From: Symbiodinium natans | Taxonomy: Eukaryota; Sar; Dinophyceae; Suessiales; Symbiodiniaceae | NCBI GenBank assembly: GCA_905221605.1 | Contig: CAJNDS010002372.1 | Span: 62,001-126,000 of the forward strand | DNA length: 64,000 bases | Reading direction: 5' to 3' | Shown: piece after piece, positions 54,554 to 63,850 of the stretch | Position numbering within the stretch: the stretch's first letter is position 1 | How the letters are laid out: each line of letters begins with the position of its first letter | Program-made: the position numbers and the translations under genes | The notes under the pieces: model-generated | Databases searched by the model: none | Told to the model about the DNA's origin: nothing | Seen by the model: only the letters and a program-made list of their open reading frames with translations

Positions 54554-54897
54554 CCGGGAACAGGGCTTCAGAGGGTTCAGAGGGTAGGGGTTTAGGGTTT
54601 AGGGTTCAGGGTTCTACGGGTCTAGGCACTTCAGGGATTAGCGGTTTGGTTTTAGGGGATTGGGGGTTCAGGGATCCTAGGGTTTTAGGGGTTTGGGGTC
54701 GCTTTGGTAGGGCTTCAAGGTGTTAAGGGCCTTCTTATTGGGTTGTAGGTTTTTTTGGGGGGTGGGGGGCATTTGTGGGGGTTTGAGGTCTTATCGTTTC
54801 AAGGGAGCTTAGGAGTTTGCTTGAGGGTATTTGGTTCAGGGTTTGGGGAGGGTAGGTTTGTGTTTCTGTTCGTTTTTCTTCCGCAATTTCGTTTCAG

Positions 54898-55085
54898 GCC
54901 TTTCTGGCGGCGAGGCTATCGATCTAGCATATTTTGTGATGGGGGGCTTGGAGTATTCGAGGAGCTTAGAGGGAGGGGTTGCGGGGTTTCGCAGAATCTT
55001 CGCAGCTAGCTTGCAAGCCGGCACCCAGAACCTTGCCCGTGTTGCAGCTCCTTTGCCATCCTTCAGCACCCGCTTTAGGGTTTAG
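54898..55085 (+). CDS. Candidate terminal exon ending in a heptamer stop
   Basis: A TTCGTTTCAG acceptor then GLSGGEAIDLAYFVMGGLEY, SRSLEGGVAGFRRIFAASLQ and AGTQNLARVAAPLPSFSTRF, then RV and TAG. The stop TAG is inside GCTTTAGGGTTTAG, so the last codons and stop come from telomere-like repeat. Unknown family. Confidence 0.5.
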
Positions 55086-55218
55086 AGGGTTTAGGGTTTA
55101 GGGTTTGGGGTTTAGGGTTTCGGGTTTAGGGTTTAGGCTTCAGCTGGGGTTTAGGGTAAAGCCTGAATCCAAAACCCTCAACCCCAATCAATCGCTTTCT
55201 GGGGCGAGGACACTGCAG

Positions 55219-55279
55219 ATTTTTGGTTTCACCGAGAGTGCTTTGTGGATGTCGACGTTGGTCGCCAGCTCAGTTTTGG
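55219..55279 (+). CDS. Candidate exon, hydrophobic
   Basis: CACTGCAG then IFGFTESALWMSTLVASSVL and a GT donor (G|GTAGTC). Likely membrane helix. A further exon-like frame (GFEDGDVFFSNSFAADHASS) lies at 55427-55490. Confidence 0.38.
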
Positions 55280-55691
55280 GTAGTCCTCCGGTTGGAGGTC
55301 GGTTTTTGCACGCATGCACCCGAGTCCGTAAAGCCTATAACAAGACCCCGATGCTCAACGCTTGTTCGCAAAAAAAAGACGCAAGTCACTAAACTTGTGG
55401 ATCTCGGATGCAAGATTCTGTCGAGGATTCGAGGATGGGGATGTCTTTTTCAGCAACAGCTTCGCTGCTGACCACGCCTCTTCAAACAAAACGCACGGTC
55501 AAGTCCCCCTGGCAAAAAAGGCAAAACCACAAGCACCCCCGTATGACCATGCCCTAAACCTTACACGCACCCTGTACGCCGTTTAGGCCCTGACCTAGCA
55601 GTCCTCTATACTTGTTTAGGGTGTTTAGGGGTATTGTTACAGGAAAACCGGGTTTAGGGTTTAAATTGGGCTTTGCCCATTTTGTTCTCAG

Positions 55692-55758
55692 GCCCAGATC
55701 ATCGGATCCTTTGGGCTGTCCAGTAACGCCGCTGGTTGGCAGGGAGTTCCATGGGGAG
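55692..55758 (+). CDS. Candidate internal exon
   Basis: TTTGTTCTCAG acceptor, AQIIGSFGLSSNAAGWQGVP and WG, then G|GTGTTC donor. Both borders are good and telomere-like repeats lie immediately outside (55640 and 55765). Confidence 0.48.
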
Positions 55759-55799
55759 GTGTTCGGGGTTTAGGGTTTGAGGGGTCAGAGTTTCGGTTT

Positions 55800-55878
55800 A
55801 GGGCTCCGGGTTTAGGGCAAACAAACCCTAACCCTAAACCCTAAACCCTAAACCCTAAACCCTAAACCCTAAACCCGA
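55800..55878 (-). repeat. Interstitial telomeric array (CCCTAAA)n
   Basis: About eight heptamers, mostly perfect, ending CCCGAAACGCTAAAATG. Confidence 0.9.
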
Positions 55879-56106
55879 AACGCTAAAATGACACCATCTT
55901 TTGGGTCTAGGCTTCGAGGGTGGCCTAGGGCTTGAGCAATGTGACTTTGCTGGGGCGTGAGTCCTGTTGTTCTTTCCTTCGTTTGCTGGGTCTTGTGTTT
56001 TGTTTTTTTGTTTGAGGGGTTTGGGGTGGGTCTCTGGCATTCTCGAGGTCTCCTGGAGGCATGCTAGATGGGTTGGAGCTTGATTCTAAGGTATTTGATG
56101 GGGTCA

Positions 56107-56400
56107 TTAGGGTAGATTCGCTTTGGTCATAGTCGCTGATTCCCAGGATTGCATTATTTGCATTCGTGCTTTCTGTATACTCTCGTATGGGGTACCAAAA
56201 ACGTCCCGCAACTTAGGCAACCCCCCCAGTTCAGTTGAGACTGTACGGGCCGTTTTCCTTTTCGATGGCTTACGGCTTTGGGACTGTAGAAGTAGCTGAG
56301 AGTGGTGTTCAGCAGGAGGTCGAGGGTTTGGGTCTAGGCTTCCGCAGCAAGCCAGTCCAGTTTGCCACATGTCTTGTTGAATGAAGGTGCTGAAGGAGGA
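56107..56400 (-). CDS. Candidate terminal exon, Ser/Gln-rich
   Basis: The - frame reads GYYESQTSSFSTFIQQDMWQ, RTVSTELGGLPKLRDVFGTP and YESIQKARMQIMQSWESATM, with a stop at 56107-56109. The upstream part at 56400-56457 is G-run derived and was excluded. Unknown family. Confidence 0.42.
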   Translation of the reverse strand, partial: SSFSTFIQQDMWQTGLACCGSLDPNPRPPAEHHSQLLLQSQSRKPSKRKTARTVSTELGGLPKLRDVFGTPYESIQKARMQIMQSWESATMTKANLP

Positions 56401-57104
56401 AGTCTGTGATTCATAGTAGCCCATTGCCACGAGTCCTACAAATCCCCCCCCCCCCACCCCCCCGGAACATCTCCCTTTTGTTTAGCCCTAGACACCAAAT
56501 GCCAAAGACCCGCCTCTGCTTGCAAGCCCCATGACATCATCGCCCAAGTGAGGTGATGTTCGCGTTGGCCACGGACGCCTGAATCTCAGCCTCCTGCGAA
56601 TTCGGCTTCCGGGTTGTTTTAGGGTTTGAGGTTTAAGGGTTCAGGGAGTTTCGGGTCTTGGGGTTCAGGATCTGGGGGTTTAGGGTCTGCCATCCTGAGC
56701 CCCAAATGCCCAAGCCCTCTGAAGCAAGAGCTCCGAAGCCACATGTCGTCCTGCATTACGATCTCCTGAAGGTTTAGGGTTTAGAGTTTACGACTGACCT
56801 GAGCCAGCGATCCGCAAACCTGGTTTACATCACCCCCCTCCCAGGTCCCCTCTTCATTTGAGTTGTGTACCCAACTTTCCTACAACAAGCCCATTCCTCA
56901 TTCGGTTCGCTCAGCTCAAAAACCGCGTGACGCCCTGGAGGTGCCCTGAAGGCTCCTGAAGGCCTCCTTAAGACCCCTTCAGGCTCCATCCCAGGGACCC
57001 CAGAACAGGTCCCACGCGGTACCATCATAAATCCTAAAGGACCTGGAAAGGCCCCCTAAATCCTACTGGCCTTAGAGAGGCCCCTGAACCCTAAATCTCA
57101 AATC

Positions 57105-57475
57105 CTAAGTCTATCCTAAATCCTAAATCTTAAATCTTAAATCCTAAATGCCAAATCCTAAATCCTAAATCCTAAATCCTAAATCCTAAATCCTAAATCC
57201 TAAATCCTAAGGGCACCAAATCATAAATCCTAATACAGAATGCCAACAATGGCGGGGAACCCAGATTTGGTTAATCCCATCATGCGATCTTTAGTACAGG
57301 AGCCCCGTCCGTTTTTTGATCCAGGCACCTGAACCCTAAATCGTAAATCCTAAATCCTAAATCCTAAATCCTAAATCCTAAATCCTAAATCCTAAATCCG
57401 AATGCTAAATTCTAAATCCTAAATTCTAAAGGCACCAGCGAGGCCCCCTGAACCCTAAATCCTAAATCCTAAAGG
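57105..57475 (-). repeat. ATCCTAA variant heptamer arrays
   Basis: Two arrays (about 57105-57232 and 57342-57475) of CCTAAAT, a single-base variant of CCCTAAA, nearly homogeneous. They are separated by a unique segment containing CCCATCATGCGATC, which resembles the 10.9-11.3 kb block. Confidence 0.9.
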
Positions 57476-57625
57476 TGGAGTACGACCCCAGTAAAGTTCA
57501 AATATACATGGGTAGAGAGGGTTTAGGGTTCTCGGACTCCTCCTAAAGAGATGGAAAGGGTTGCCGGAAGCGAGGGGGGAGGGGGGGTTAATCCTCCAAC
57601 CTCACAACCCCCACCCCCTTCGTAA

Positions 57626-57736
57626 GTCCATGAGGTGACCCGCTTCCAGGACAGAGAGCCGCTTGGCTTCTGGCGGATGCACAATTTTACAGTGCAGGAT
57701 CCCCAACTCGAAGCAACCCCCAAAGTCTCAGGCTGA
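57626..57736 (+). CDS. Candidate terminal exon
   Basis: The frame reads VHEVTRFQDREPLGFWRMHN and FTVQDPQLEATPKVSG, then TGA. A CTTCCAG acceptor at 57642-57648 could start it at DREPLGFW. The - frame (57523-57747) is less natural. Confidence 0.42.
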   Translation, partial: VHEVTRFQDREPLGFWRMHNFTVQDPQLEATPKVSG

Positions 57737-57981
57737 AGCCACGCCAAGCCCCTAAATGCCCCTCCAAAACCAAGAATCCCCGAAGATAACTCCTAAGCCT
57801 TTCGAGAGCAGCCCATAGAGCCCAAAGAGCAACGGAATCCGACTGTCTTCATGCAGAAGTCTTGGCTCCTAAACTGCCCATTTGAGGAGGCTTTTGTGGG
57901 GTTTAGGGGTTCCGGGTTGCAGGGTTCGGGGTTTAGGGCTTCAAGAGCTTTCGGGGGCTTAGGTTTAGGAGAAGCCCCTGA

Positions 57982-58119
57982 AGCCGGTCTCTGAGCCTGG
58001 CACTTGGCAGGGTCATGGCCGGGGCGTACTTTGCCGCCACCTGTGCCTTGCGACTGGGCTGGACGATGGCGGCTTCAAGGGGCTTCAAGGGCCTCTGTTT
58101 TCAGAGTTTCAGTGGCTGA
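57982..58119 (+). CDS. Candidate exon with a membrane helix
   Basis: The frame reads SRSLSLALGRVMAGAYFAAT and CALRLGWTMAASRGFKG, stop at 58117-58119. It is Ala/Gly-rich and hydrophobic, as in small-residue membrane helices. GGCAG at 58007-58011 may be the acceptor. Confidence 0.42.
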   Translation, partial: SRSLSLALGRVMAGAYFAATCALRLGWTMAASRGFKGLCFQSFSG

Positions 58120-59185
58120 GCCTGAAACCAAGGGACTTGAGACATACAAGGCCCACACCCCTAAACAACACCCCTAAATCTTAAACCCTAGACAGCACCA
58201 AAAGAACTCCCAAACATGTGGGTGGTGAGTGTTGGAGGGCTCACTCCTTCTTGCATGAGGGTGAGTGTCTGGCTAACGGTTGAAAGGGCTTAGGTCTCAG
58301 ACCTGCATTGGTTTAGGGTTTAGGTTTAGGAGTGTAGGGTCTCTCTCGCCCTCTCTCCCTCTCTCTCTGTCTCTCCTGGGCCGAAGTCCTGAGGAATCTG
58401 ATCGTCTTATGCGTGCCTGCCGTGCCCTCAGTCCTCTGGGCTTCAAACCTCAAACCTAAAATTTGGACAACGACCCCAGGTCCCAGACTCTCTGAACCCT
58501 ACAACCCTACGCGGGATGTAGGGCTTGGGGTTTAGGGGTTTCGGGTGCTGGCTTTCGGGTGTTGGGGGAAATCCCTAAACCCAGTATTTAGATTCCGAGA
58601 CTCTTTCCAAGTTTGGGCTTACATCCCGGGTGGCAGACACTCCTTTTGGGTGTGGAGGGTTTTGGGCTTTCAGGCCTCAGGGAATAGAACTCTGTCAGTT
58701 CTCTCATGTGTGGGTGCTTTTTCCTCCAAGACCTCAGGTCAACCCCTTTACCTAAGCCATACAAGACCTATAAGCACTGTAAGACCAAAGCCCTCAATCC
58801 CCAAATCCGAAGCCAGACCATATCCCTTGAAAAGAGATTCTCATTGCCCAGAACCCGAAAACTCGCCCAAGCCTCCTTTGTCAGACCCTCTTTATCCTGG
58901 TCCTGGAAGTGGTGCCCAACAACCCGCGCCTCGAGTGCTGTTGGGGTTGTGGTTCGGTTTCGGGGCTTGGTGTGTTTAGGGTTTAGGAGGGCTAGGGGTT
59001 TGTTTAGGGCTCAGGGCCTTCAAGTTTTGAGTGTTTGAGGGCCTTCGAGGTTTTAGGTTCAGGGCTTTAAGATTCAGGCTTGGGGCTTTCAAGATTTAGG
59101 GTTCAAGAATGGAGGTCTCGGGTCTGGACGGTTGAGGGCTTGGGGGAGACCCTGAAACCTTGGCTTGGGCGGCATATGCACATGT
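58120..59185. other. Degenerate telomere-like DNA, no gene recognised
   Basis: TTTAGGG-like words throughout, a CTCTCTCTC run near 58340-58375, and frames (58545-58979) without motifs. Confidence 0.4.
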
Positions 59186-59189
59186 GACT

Positions 59190-59303
59190 CCTAAAGCTTA
59201 AACCCTAAACCCTAAACTCTAAACCCTAAACCCTAAACCCTAAACCCCAAACCCTAAACCCTAAACCCTAAACCCTGAACCCTAAACCCTAAACCCTAAA
59301 CCC
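59190..59303 (-). repeat. Interstitial telomeric array (CCCTAAA)n
   Basis: About fourteen CCCTAAA heptamers with a few substitutions. Confidence 0.9.
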
Positions 59304-59347
59304 CTGGGAAGTGGTGGCCTTGGGTTCTGGGTTGAGGTGTCAGGGTT

Positions 59348-59440
59348 GCGGATCTGTTTTGGAAGCAACTTGTTGAAGATCTTCTAGACGCCCTGAGCTC
59401 TATACCCAAGCCAGCTTTACGCCGCAACCCTGGTTCATAA
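59348..59440 (+). CDS. Candidate terminal exon
   Basis: The frame reads ADLFWKQLVEDLLDALSSIP and KPALRRNPGS, then TAA. Amphipathic helix. Just downstream of an interstitial telomeric array, with GGGTTGCG as the junction. Unknown family. Confidence 0.42.
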   Translation, partial: ADLFWKQLVEDLLDALSSIPKPALRRNPGS

Positions 59441-59881
59441 CAAGCTTCTTATATTGAAATGCAGCCAAGGAACCTCATGATCTGCGTCCAGACGGGTGCC
59501 AGCCCAAGATGCAAGGGTCTCCCTGGGTCTCCTCGGTTCTTTTCTTGCGGAAAACAACGGGTTTAGGGCTCTAGGGTAGAGGAGTCGGAGCTCGGCTGTT
59601 GTCTTGGGTGTTGAGGGTCTTAGAGTGAGCTTATTAACGGGCTGCTGTTCAACAACTTTAAATCTGCTACCATCACGACATGGACATACCGTTCAACATG
59701 AAGTCTCGGCACCAGGGCGAGCTAACTGGAGTTCCTCAGTCTTGCAGGGTTCGGGTTTGGGCTGTTCTTGGCCACAAGCTTACTTGAGCGGTCCGGGTTT
59801 GGCCCGTTCTGTGGTTCAAGGATTTGCGAAGAGTTGTTTTATTTCAGGTTTAGTTTAGGCCTTGTGACTTTTTGGGCAAGC

Positions 59882-59901
59882 GGGGGGGGGGGGGGGGGGG
59901 G
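59882..59901 (+). repeat. 20-nt G homopolymer
   Basis: Uninterrupted G run. Similar runs are at 61459-61498 (interrupted by T) and 63853-63873 (C). Confidence 0.9.
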
Positions 59902-60174
59902 CAGGACTGGTAGAGGGGTTTGGGGGTTGTGAGGCCGTGAGGCGCTTTGAGCGTGAACTCGCCCGAGGCTTGACGTTCATCTGGTACTTGGTTCTCGCCT
60001 CCGTGACGGCCGGGCCCCACGAAGCTTCAGCCCCTTTACACCCTCAGCTGTAAACACAAAACCCTCAACTTATCAGCTGCCCCTCCCTTCCTCCTCCCCA
60101 CCAGTCCATTTCCTGGACCCTACACTGAACCAGTAGGATTGGGAACCCTAAACCCTAGGGTTGCAGGGATTTAC

Positions 60175-60333
60175 AGGTTTGGCGAGCTTGGGGTTCTCTT
60201 CCGCAACCTGGGGCCCGAATTGCCTACAGTGGGGTTTGGCTTTGGTGCTCCAGAGCAGTATTTCGCACTCTTGGAGCCCTCAACTAAGGTCGAACTCCTT
60301 CACAAATCTGCATTGCTACCGGTTGGTTCGTAG
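60175..60333 (+). CDS. Candidate terminal exon
   Basis: The frame reads FGELGVLFRNLGPELPTVGF, GFGAPEQYFALLEPSTKVEL and LHKSALLPVGS, then TAG. Good codon texture. Starts after GGATTTACAG. Unknown family. Confidence 0.45.
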   Translation, partial: RFGELGVLFRNLGPELPTVGFGFGAPEQYFALLEPSTKVELLHKSALLPVGS

Positions 60334-60437
60334 TGTTGGCTTATAGCAATTTCTTGGGTTTAGGGTGTTGTGGTTGGGGGTTTGAGGACTCCGGGTTCAA
60401 GGGTAGTGACGAGATCCGGGCGAAGCTCCGCCAATAG

Positions 60438-60575
60438 CCTGCGGTGCGAATACACGGACGTTGGGCATTCTGCTGTGCAAGGCTGAGACTTCTACGGTTC
60501 GTGCGTAGTCCGTGGTTCAGGGTTGAACAGAAGCATCTCCGACCAGGGACAGAAGGAGAAAGAAGCGGACCATGA
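60438..60575 (+). CDS. Candidate exon, Arg-rich
   Basis: After CCAATAG the frame reads PAVRIHGRWAFCCARLRLLR, FVRSPWFRVEQKHLRPGTEG and ERSGP, then TGA. The competing - frame (60341-60628) cannot be excluded. Confidence 0.33.
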   Translation, partial: PAVRIHGRWAFCCARLRLLRFVRSPWFRVEQKHLRPGTEGERSGP

Positions 60576-60944
60576 CAACGAGATGTTGGAGCCTTAGCCG
60601 GTAGCGACCCGATAGGCAAGGGGAGCACTCTAGCAAGATCTCCTCACTTGTATCAGGTGATTCTTCGCATGACTTGGGCATTTCCAAAACAAGGGTACTG
60701 CTTATGTACCGCCAGATTGTACTACCCTAATCACAGGAACTCTATTTTCGTAAGCCCCATGTGTTGTTCAGGTGAGATTTTTGGTTGTAGGACGGCCCTA
60801 GGAGGTGGGTTTGCTGGGTGGTTGTGTTGCTCGCCTGTGTGGCGAGGTCTGAAGGAGTTCAAGATAGTTCAAGCCAAACCCCCTAAAACCTTCAACCCTC
60901 AAGGCCCAAGCGCTGTGCCCAGCATCCGAGAACCCTAAGTCCTA

Positions 60945-61007
60945 ACCCTAAACCCTAAACCCTAAACCCTAAACCCTAAACCCTAAACCCTAAACCCTAA
61001 ACCCTAA
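60945..61007 (-). repeat. Interstitial telomeric array (CCCTAAA)9
   Basis: Nine heptamers, the last mutated to CCCTAAG, which gives an AG acceptor directly before the exon at 61009. Confidence 0.95.
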
Positions 61008-61008
61008 G

Positions 61009-61139
61009 CCCCTCAACCTGAACTCGTCAGACTGCTCAGGTGGTTCGTGGAGTCTGGCGAGGCACAGGAGGAGGCGACAGTGGACATCAAAGAGAGCACG
61101 GAAGCCTGGGTCTACCCTGGGAGCAGGGCCGCGGTTTAG
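61009..61139 (+). CDS. Terminal exon framed on both sides by telomere-like repeats
   Basis: The frame reads PQPELVRLLRWFVESGEAQE, EATVDIKESTEAWVYPGSRA and AV. The stop TAG lies within GGTTTAGGG at 61135-61143. Upstream the pure CCCTAAA array ends in CCCTAAG and the exon follows at once; a TAA in frame (61005-61007) shows the frame cannot extend into the array. The acidic/aromatic composition is clearly protein-like. Family unknown. Confidence 0.5.
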
Positions 61140-61898
61140 GGTTTTAGGGGGGTTGAAGGTGGGGTTGGGGGGGTTGAAGATGGCTCAGGCCTTGGGGTTT
61201 GGGGGTTGGCAGGGTTTTAGGGCTTGACTGAGATTTGGCGAAAGAAAAAGTGTCACTCGAGGTGAGAGCTGGGGGTTTTGGTGTTTTCGGGGTAAGCCGG
61301 GAACCTTGAAAACCTCCCCAAACCCCACCAAAACCCTAAAGCATAAGAAGCAAACTTTATTGTTTGCACGGTAATTGTAAACGCTTGCGCGCGCCGCCTC
61401 GGCAGCCGGGCCGGCCCCAGGACAGGAAAGGAGGAAAGAGGGTTTCGCAAAAGCGGGGTTAAAGGGGGGGGGGGGTGGGGGGGGGTGGGGGGGGGGTGGA
61501 GGGGCTGGGGGGAATGGGGGGAGGGCGGGTGGAGGGGGATTGACAGGCGGGACCCTCCGCGGCATCGGCCGAAGCGAATTATTCGTAACGTAGCTTCAAG
61601 TTCCTTAGCAGTGCCCCGAACTATCGTGATCCTTGCTTACCCCCCCTCAAACCCCCCAAACCCTAAACTAAACCCTAAACCCTAAACCCCCTAAGGCCTA
61701 AACCTTAACCCTAAACCCCAAACCCTAGCCTACAATGGGCACCAAGCCAAAAGCCAGATTTCTAAGAAATCGGCATGGGGTTCAGGGTTCCTACATGTCC
61801 CCCTATTGTACTTAAAGGTATCTTGTCATGTTCAAGTCTTCTTCAGAGAGAGACCCCCATCCCTAAACTCTACTTGTGCGGGGGTTGTCCTTGGCTGT

Positions 61899-62040
61899 CG
61901 TTCCTCTTTGTTACCCTTCCCGAAAAGGAGTCTCTACAAAACAGAGGCCCAAAAAACGCCATGTTTCACAACCCACCGTCCTTTGAAGGAGGTCACGCCT
62001 CAGCTCGGTTTTTTCGGTTTGCCCCCGAGCCCCCCCAAAG
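61899..62040 (+). CDS. Candidate exon, unknown
   Basis: The frame reads VTLPEKESLQNRGPKNAMFH, NPPSFEGGHASARFFRFAPE and PPQ. Phe/Asn/Gly-rich, protein-like; borders uncertain. Confidence 0.4.
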
Positions 62041-62160
62041 ACCACATCCCAACGTAGCCTCCCTCCCCAAACCCAAAAGCCCAAAAACCTTAAACCCTAA
62101 ACCCAAAACCCAAAACCCTCAACCCTAGATCCGACGCAGCTTTTTTTCTTGCTTCCCAAG

Positions 62161-62207
62161 CTTCGCGTGATCCGCTTTTGCCGTCCATGTCCTGGGTTTG
62201 CATCGAT
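62161..62207 (+). CDS. Candidate short exon with GTAAGC donor
   Basis: T-rich tract and CTTCCCAAG acceptor, then LRVIRFCRPCPGFAS and AT|GTAAGC. Both splice borders are strong. Confidence 0.38.
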
Positions 62208-62435
62208 GTAAGCCTCCTGAGTGGCAGAACGGCAAGGATCACAAGAGACTCGGCTAGGTTTCCAGGTTCAGGGGTTTTTCGAGTTTAGGGTTTACAGGTT
62301 TAGGTCTTAGGGTTTAGGGTTTGTTAAGGTTTTTTGGTGTTTAAAGTGTATTTATTGTTTAAGGTACAGGGTTTAGGAATGGGTACAGACTTTGGTTGCC
62401 TTACTATGATACCTTTAGCTTCTAAGTTCCTTAAC

Positions 62436-62508
62436 AGCAGCCAAGGAGAGGCGAGCTGCTCCATCGAGGAGTTTAAGCAAGAGGCCAGCAGCGATGAAAA
62501 GGGAAACC
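62436..62508 (+). CDS. Candidate exon, Ser/Glu-rich
   Basis: CCTTAACAG then SSQGEASCSIEEFKQEASSD and EKG. Probably ends near GAAAAGG. Continuation to 62543 runs into repeat-derived text. Confidence 0.42.
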
Positions 62509-62694
62509 CTAGACTCCAAACCCGTTTTTGCCGGATTCCCTAAACCTTTTAGGCAGACCTCCCAAGCCCTCATAAGACCCTACAACCCCAGATCCTGCAG
62601 CCCAAGCCCCCACAGCCCCAAGCTCCTAGACCCGAAGCTCAACCCTTAAATCCGCTGAACTTCAACCCTCAGCTCAAACCCTTGAATCCTGGAA

Positions 62695-62835
62695 CCCTAA
62701 GCTCAAACCCTTAAACCCTTAAACCCTTAAACCCTTAAACCCTTAAACCCTTAAACCCTTAAACCCTTAAGCCCTTAAACCCTTAAACCCTTAAACCCTT
62801 AAACCCCTCAGCTCAAACCCTTAAACCCTTAAACC
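62695..62835 (-). repeat. CCCTTAAA octamer array
   Basis: Some fifteen copies of CCCTTAAA (TTTAAGGG on -), an octamer variant of the telomeric unit, highly homogeneous. Confidence 0.9.
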
Positions 62836-62847
62836 GCCGGTCAAAAG

Positions 62848-62965
62848 CAGGCCCTGGCTTGTCTACATCTGGGCGCCGGGGTTCTGCTCACTGCTTCGGG
62901 TGAGGTGCTGTGCTCAGGAACCCTTGAGGAGGCTGGTCTGAAGGACCGGCTGATGCTTTCTGAGG
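62848..62965 (+). CDS. Candidate internal exon, propeller-like
   Basis: GTCAAAAG then QALACLHLGAGVLLTASGEV, LCSGTLEEAGLKDRLMLSEG, one G, and a heptamer donor GTTTAG. LHLGAGVLLTASGEVLCSG resembles an RCC1/propeller blade strand pair, but the match is weak. Flanked upstream by the CCCTTAAA array. Confidence 0.48.
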
Positions 62966-63180
62966 GTTTAGAGGAGTTTAGGAGTCGAGGTGTCTGGTTC
63001 TCAGTGCAAACGCTAGCTTTTCTGGACCCTTGAACGGCTTAGGGAACACGTTAACTCTGTTTGGCCCTGTCTGCCAAGACCCCTTAAGACTTTATGATCA
63101 TTGTTTTAGTTATTTGGTTTAGGGTGTTTAGGCTTTTGGGTTCGGGGCTTAGGGTTTCGTGACTGCTGTAATGTTGAAAG

Positions 63181-63255
63181 GTCATCCAAGAACAGTTCTT
63201 CAGCAGTGTTTGGAGTCTTCGGGGCTCAGGGGCCACGAAGCAGCAAAAGGGATGA
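63181..63255 (+). CDS. Candidate terminal exon
   Basis: GTTGAAAG then VIQEQFFSSVWSLRGSGATK and QQKG, then TGA. Confidence 0.4.
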   Translation, partial: VIQEQFFSSVWSLRGSGATKQQKG

Positions 63256-63334
63256 CTCCTTGCTTGGGACTATAAAGCGAATACGTAAGGCCCAACGCCA
63301 ACTCTGCAGCCCATCCCCGCAGGATTTCTGAACC

Positions 63335-63480
63335 CTAAGCCCCTAAACCCTGAACCCCTAAACCCCTGAACCCCTAAACCCCTAAACCCCTAAACCCCTA
63401 AACCCCTAAACCCCTAAACCCCTAAACCCCTAAACCCCTAAACCCCTAAACCCCTAAACCCCTCAACCCTGAACCCTAAG
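63335..63480 (-). repeat. CCCCTAAA octamer array
   Basis: About sixteen CCCCTAAA octamers (TTTAGGGG on -), nearly perfect. Confidence 0.92.
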
Positions 63481-63495
63481 CCCGGTAAGCCCCAG

Positions 63496-63605
63496 AGGAT
63501 GGAGATGTGCTCCTGCTGCAGCAACGGCAGGCGGACCTTTTGCAGTCTTTAGAGCTCGACCTTCAGCTCAGCAAGGATGCACGGGATCCAAACTCGCGAG
63601 AGCTT
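63496..63605 (+). CDS. Candidate exon, coiled-coil-like
   Basis: GCCCCAG then DGDVLLLQQRQADLLQSLEL, DLQLSKDARDPNSREL. Heptad-like Leu spacing suggests a coiled coil. Starts 16 bp after the octamer array and runs into TTTAGGG-like text at 63603. Confidence 0.48.
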
Positions 63606-63672
63606 GGGGTTTGGAGTTTGGGCTTAGGGTTTGTGGTTTGGGTTTGGGGTTTAGGGCTTAGGAGGCTTTGCC

Positions 63673-63850
63673 CTACAGGAGCCAAAAAGGATTACCCACA
63701 TTCTCCGGATGTAGGATAGGGTTGGACTCCGAGTAGCATCCCGAAGGTTCGTTGTTGTATAACAGGTATGCACTACGCAAAGTTTCCTGTTCTAATTCAA
63801 GAGGCGCTCCCAAGGATGATCCCTCGACAAAAAAAGCATTTCGAATGATC
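63673..63850 (-). CDS. Candidate terminal exon, unknown
   Basis: The - frame reads RNAFFVEGSSLGAPLELEQE, TLRSAYLLYNNEPSGCYSES and NPILHPENVGNPFWLL, then a stop at 63673. Borders a C homopolymer at 63853, so the upstream edge is unreliable. Confidence 0.4.
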
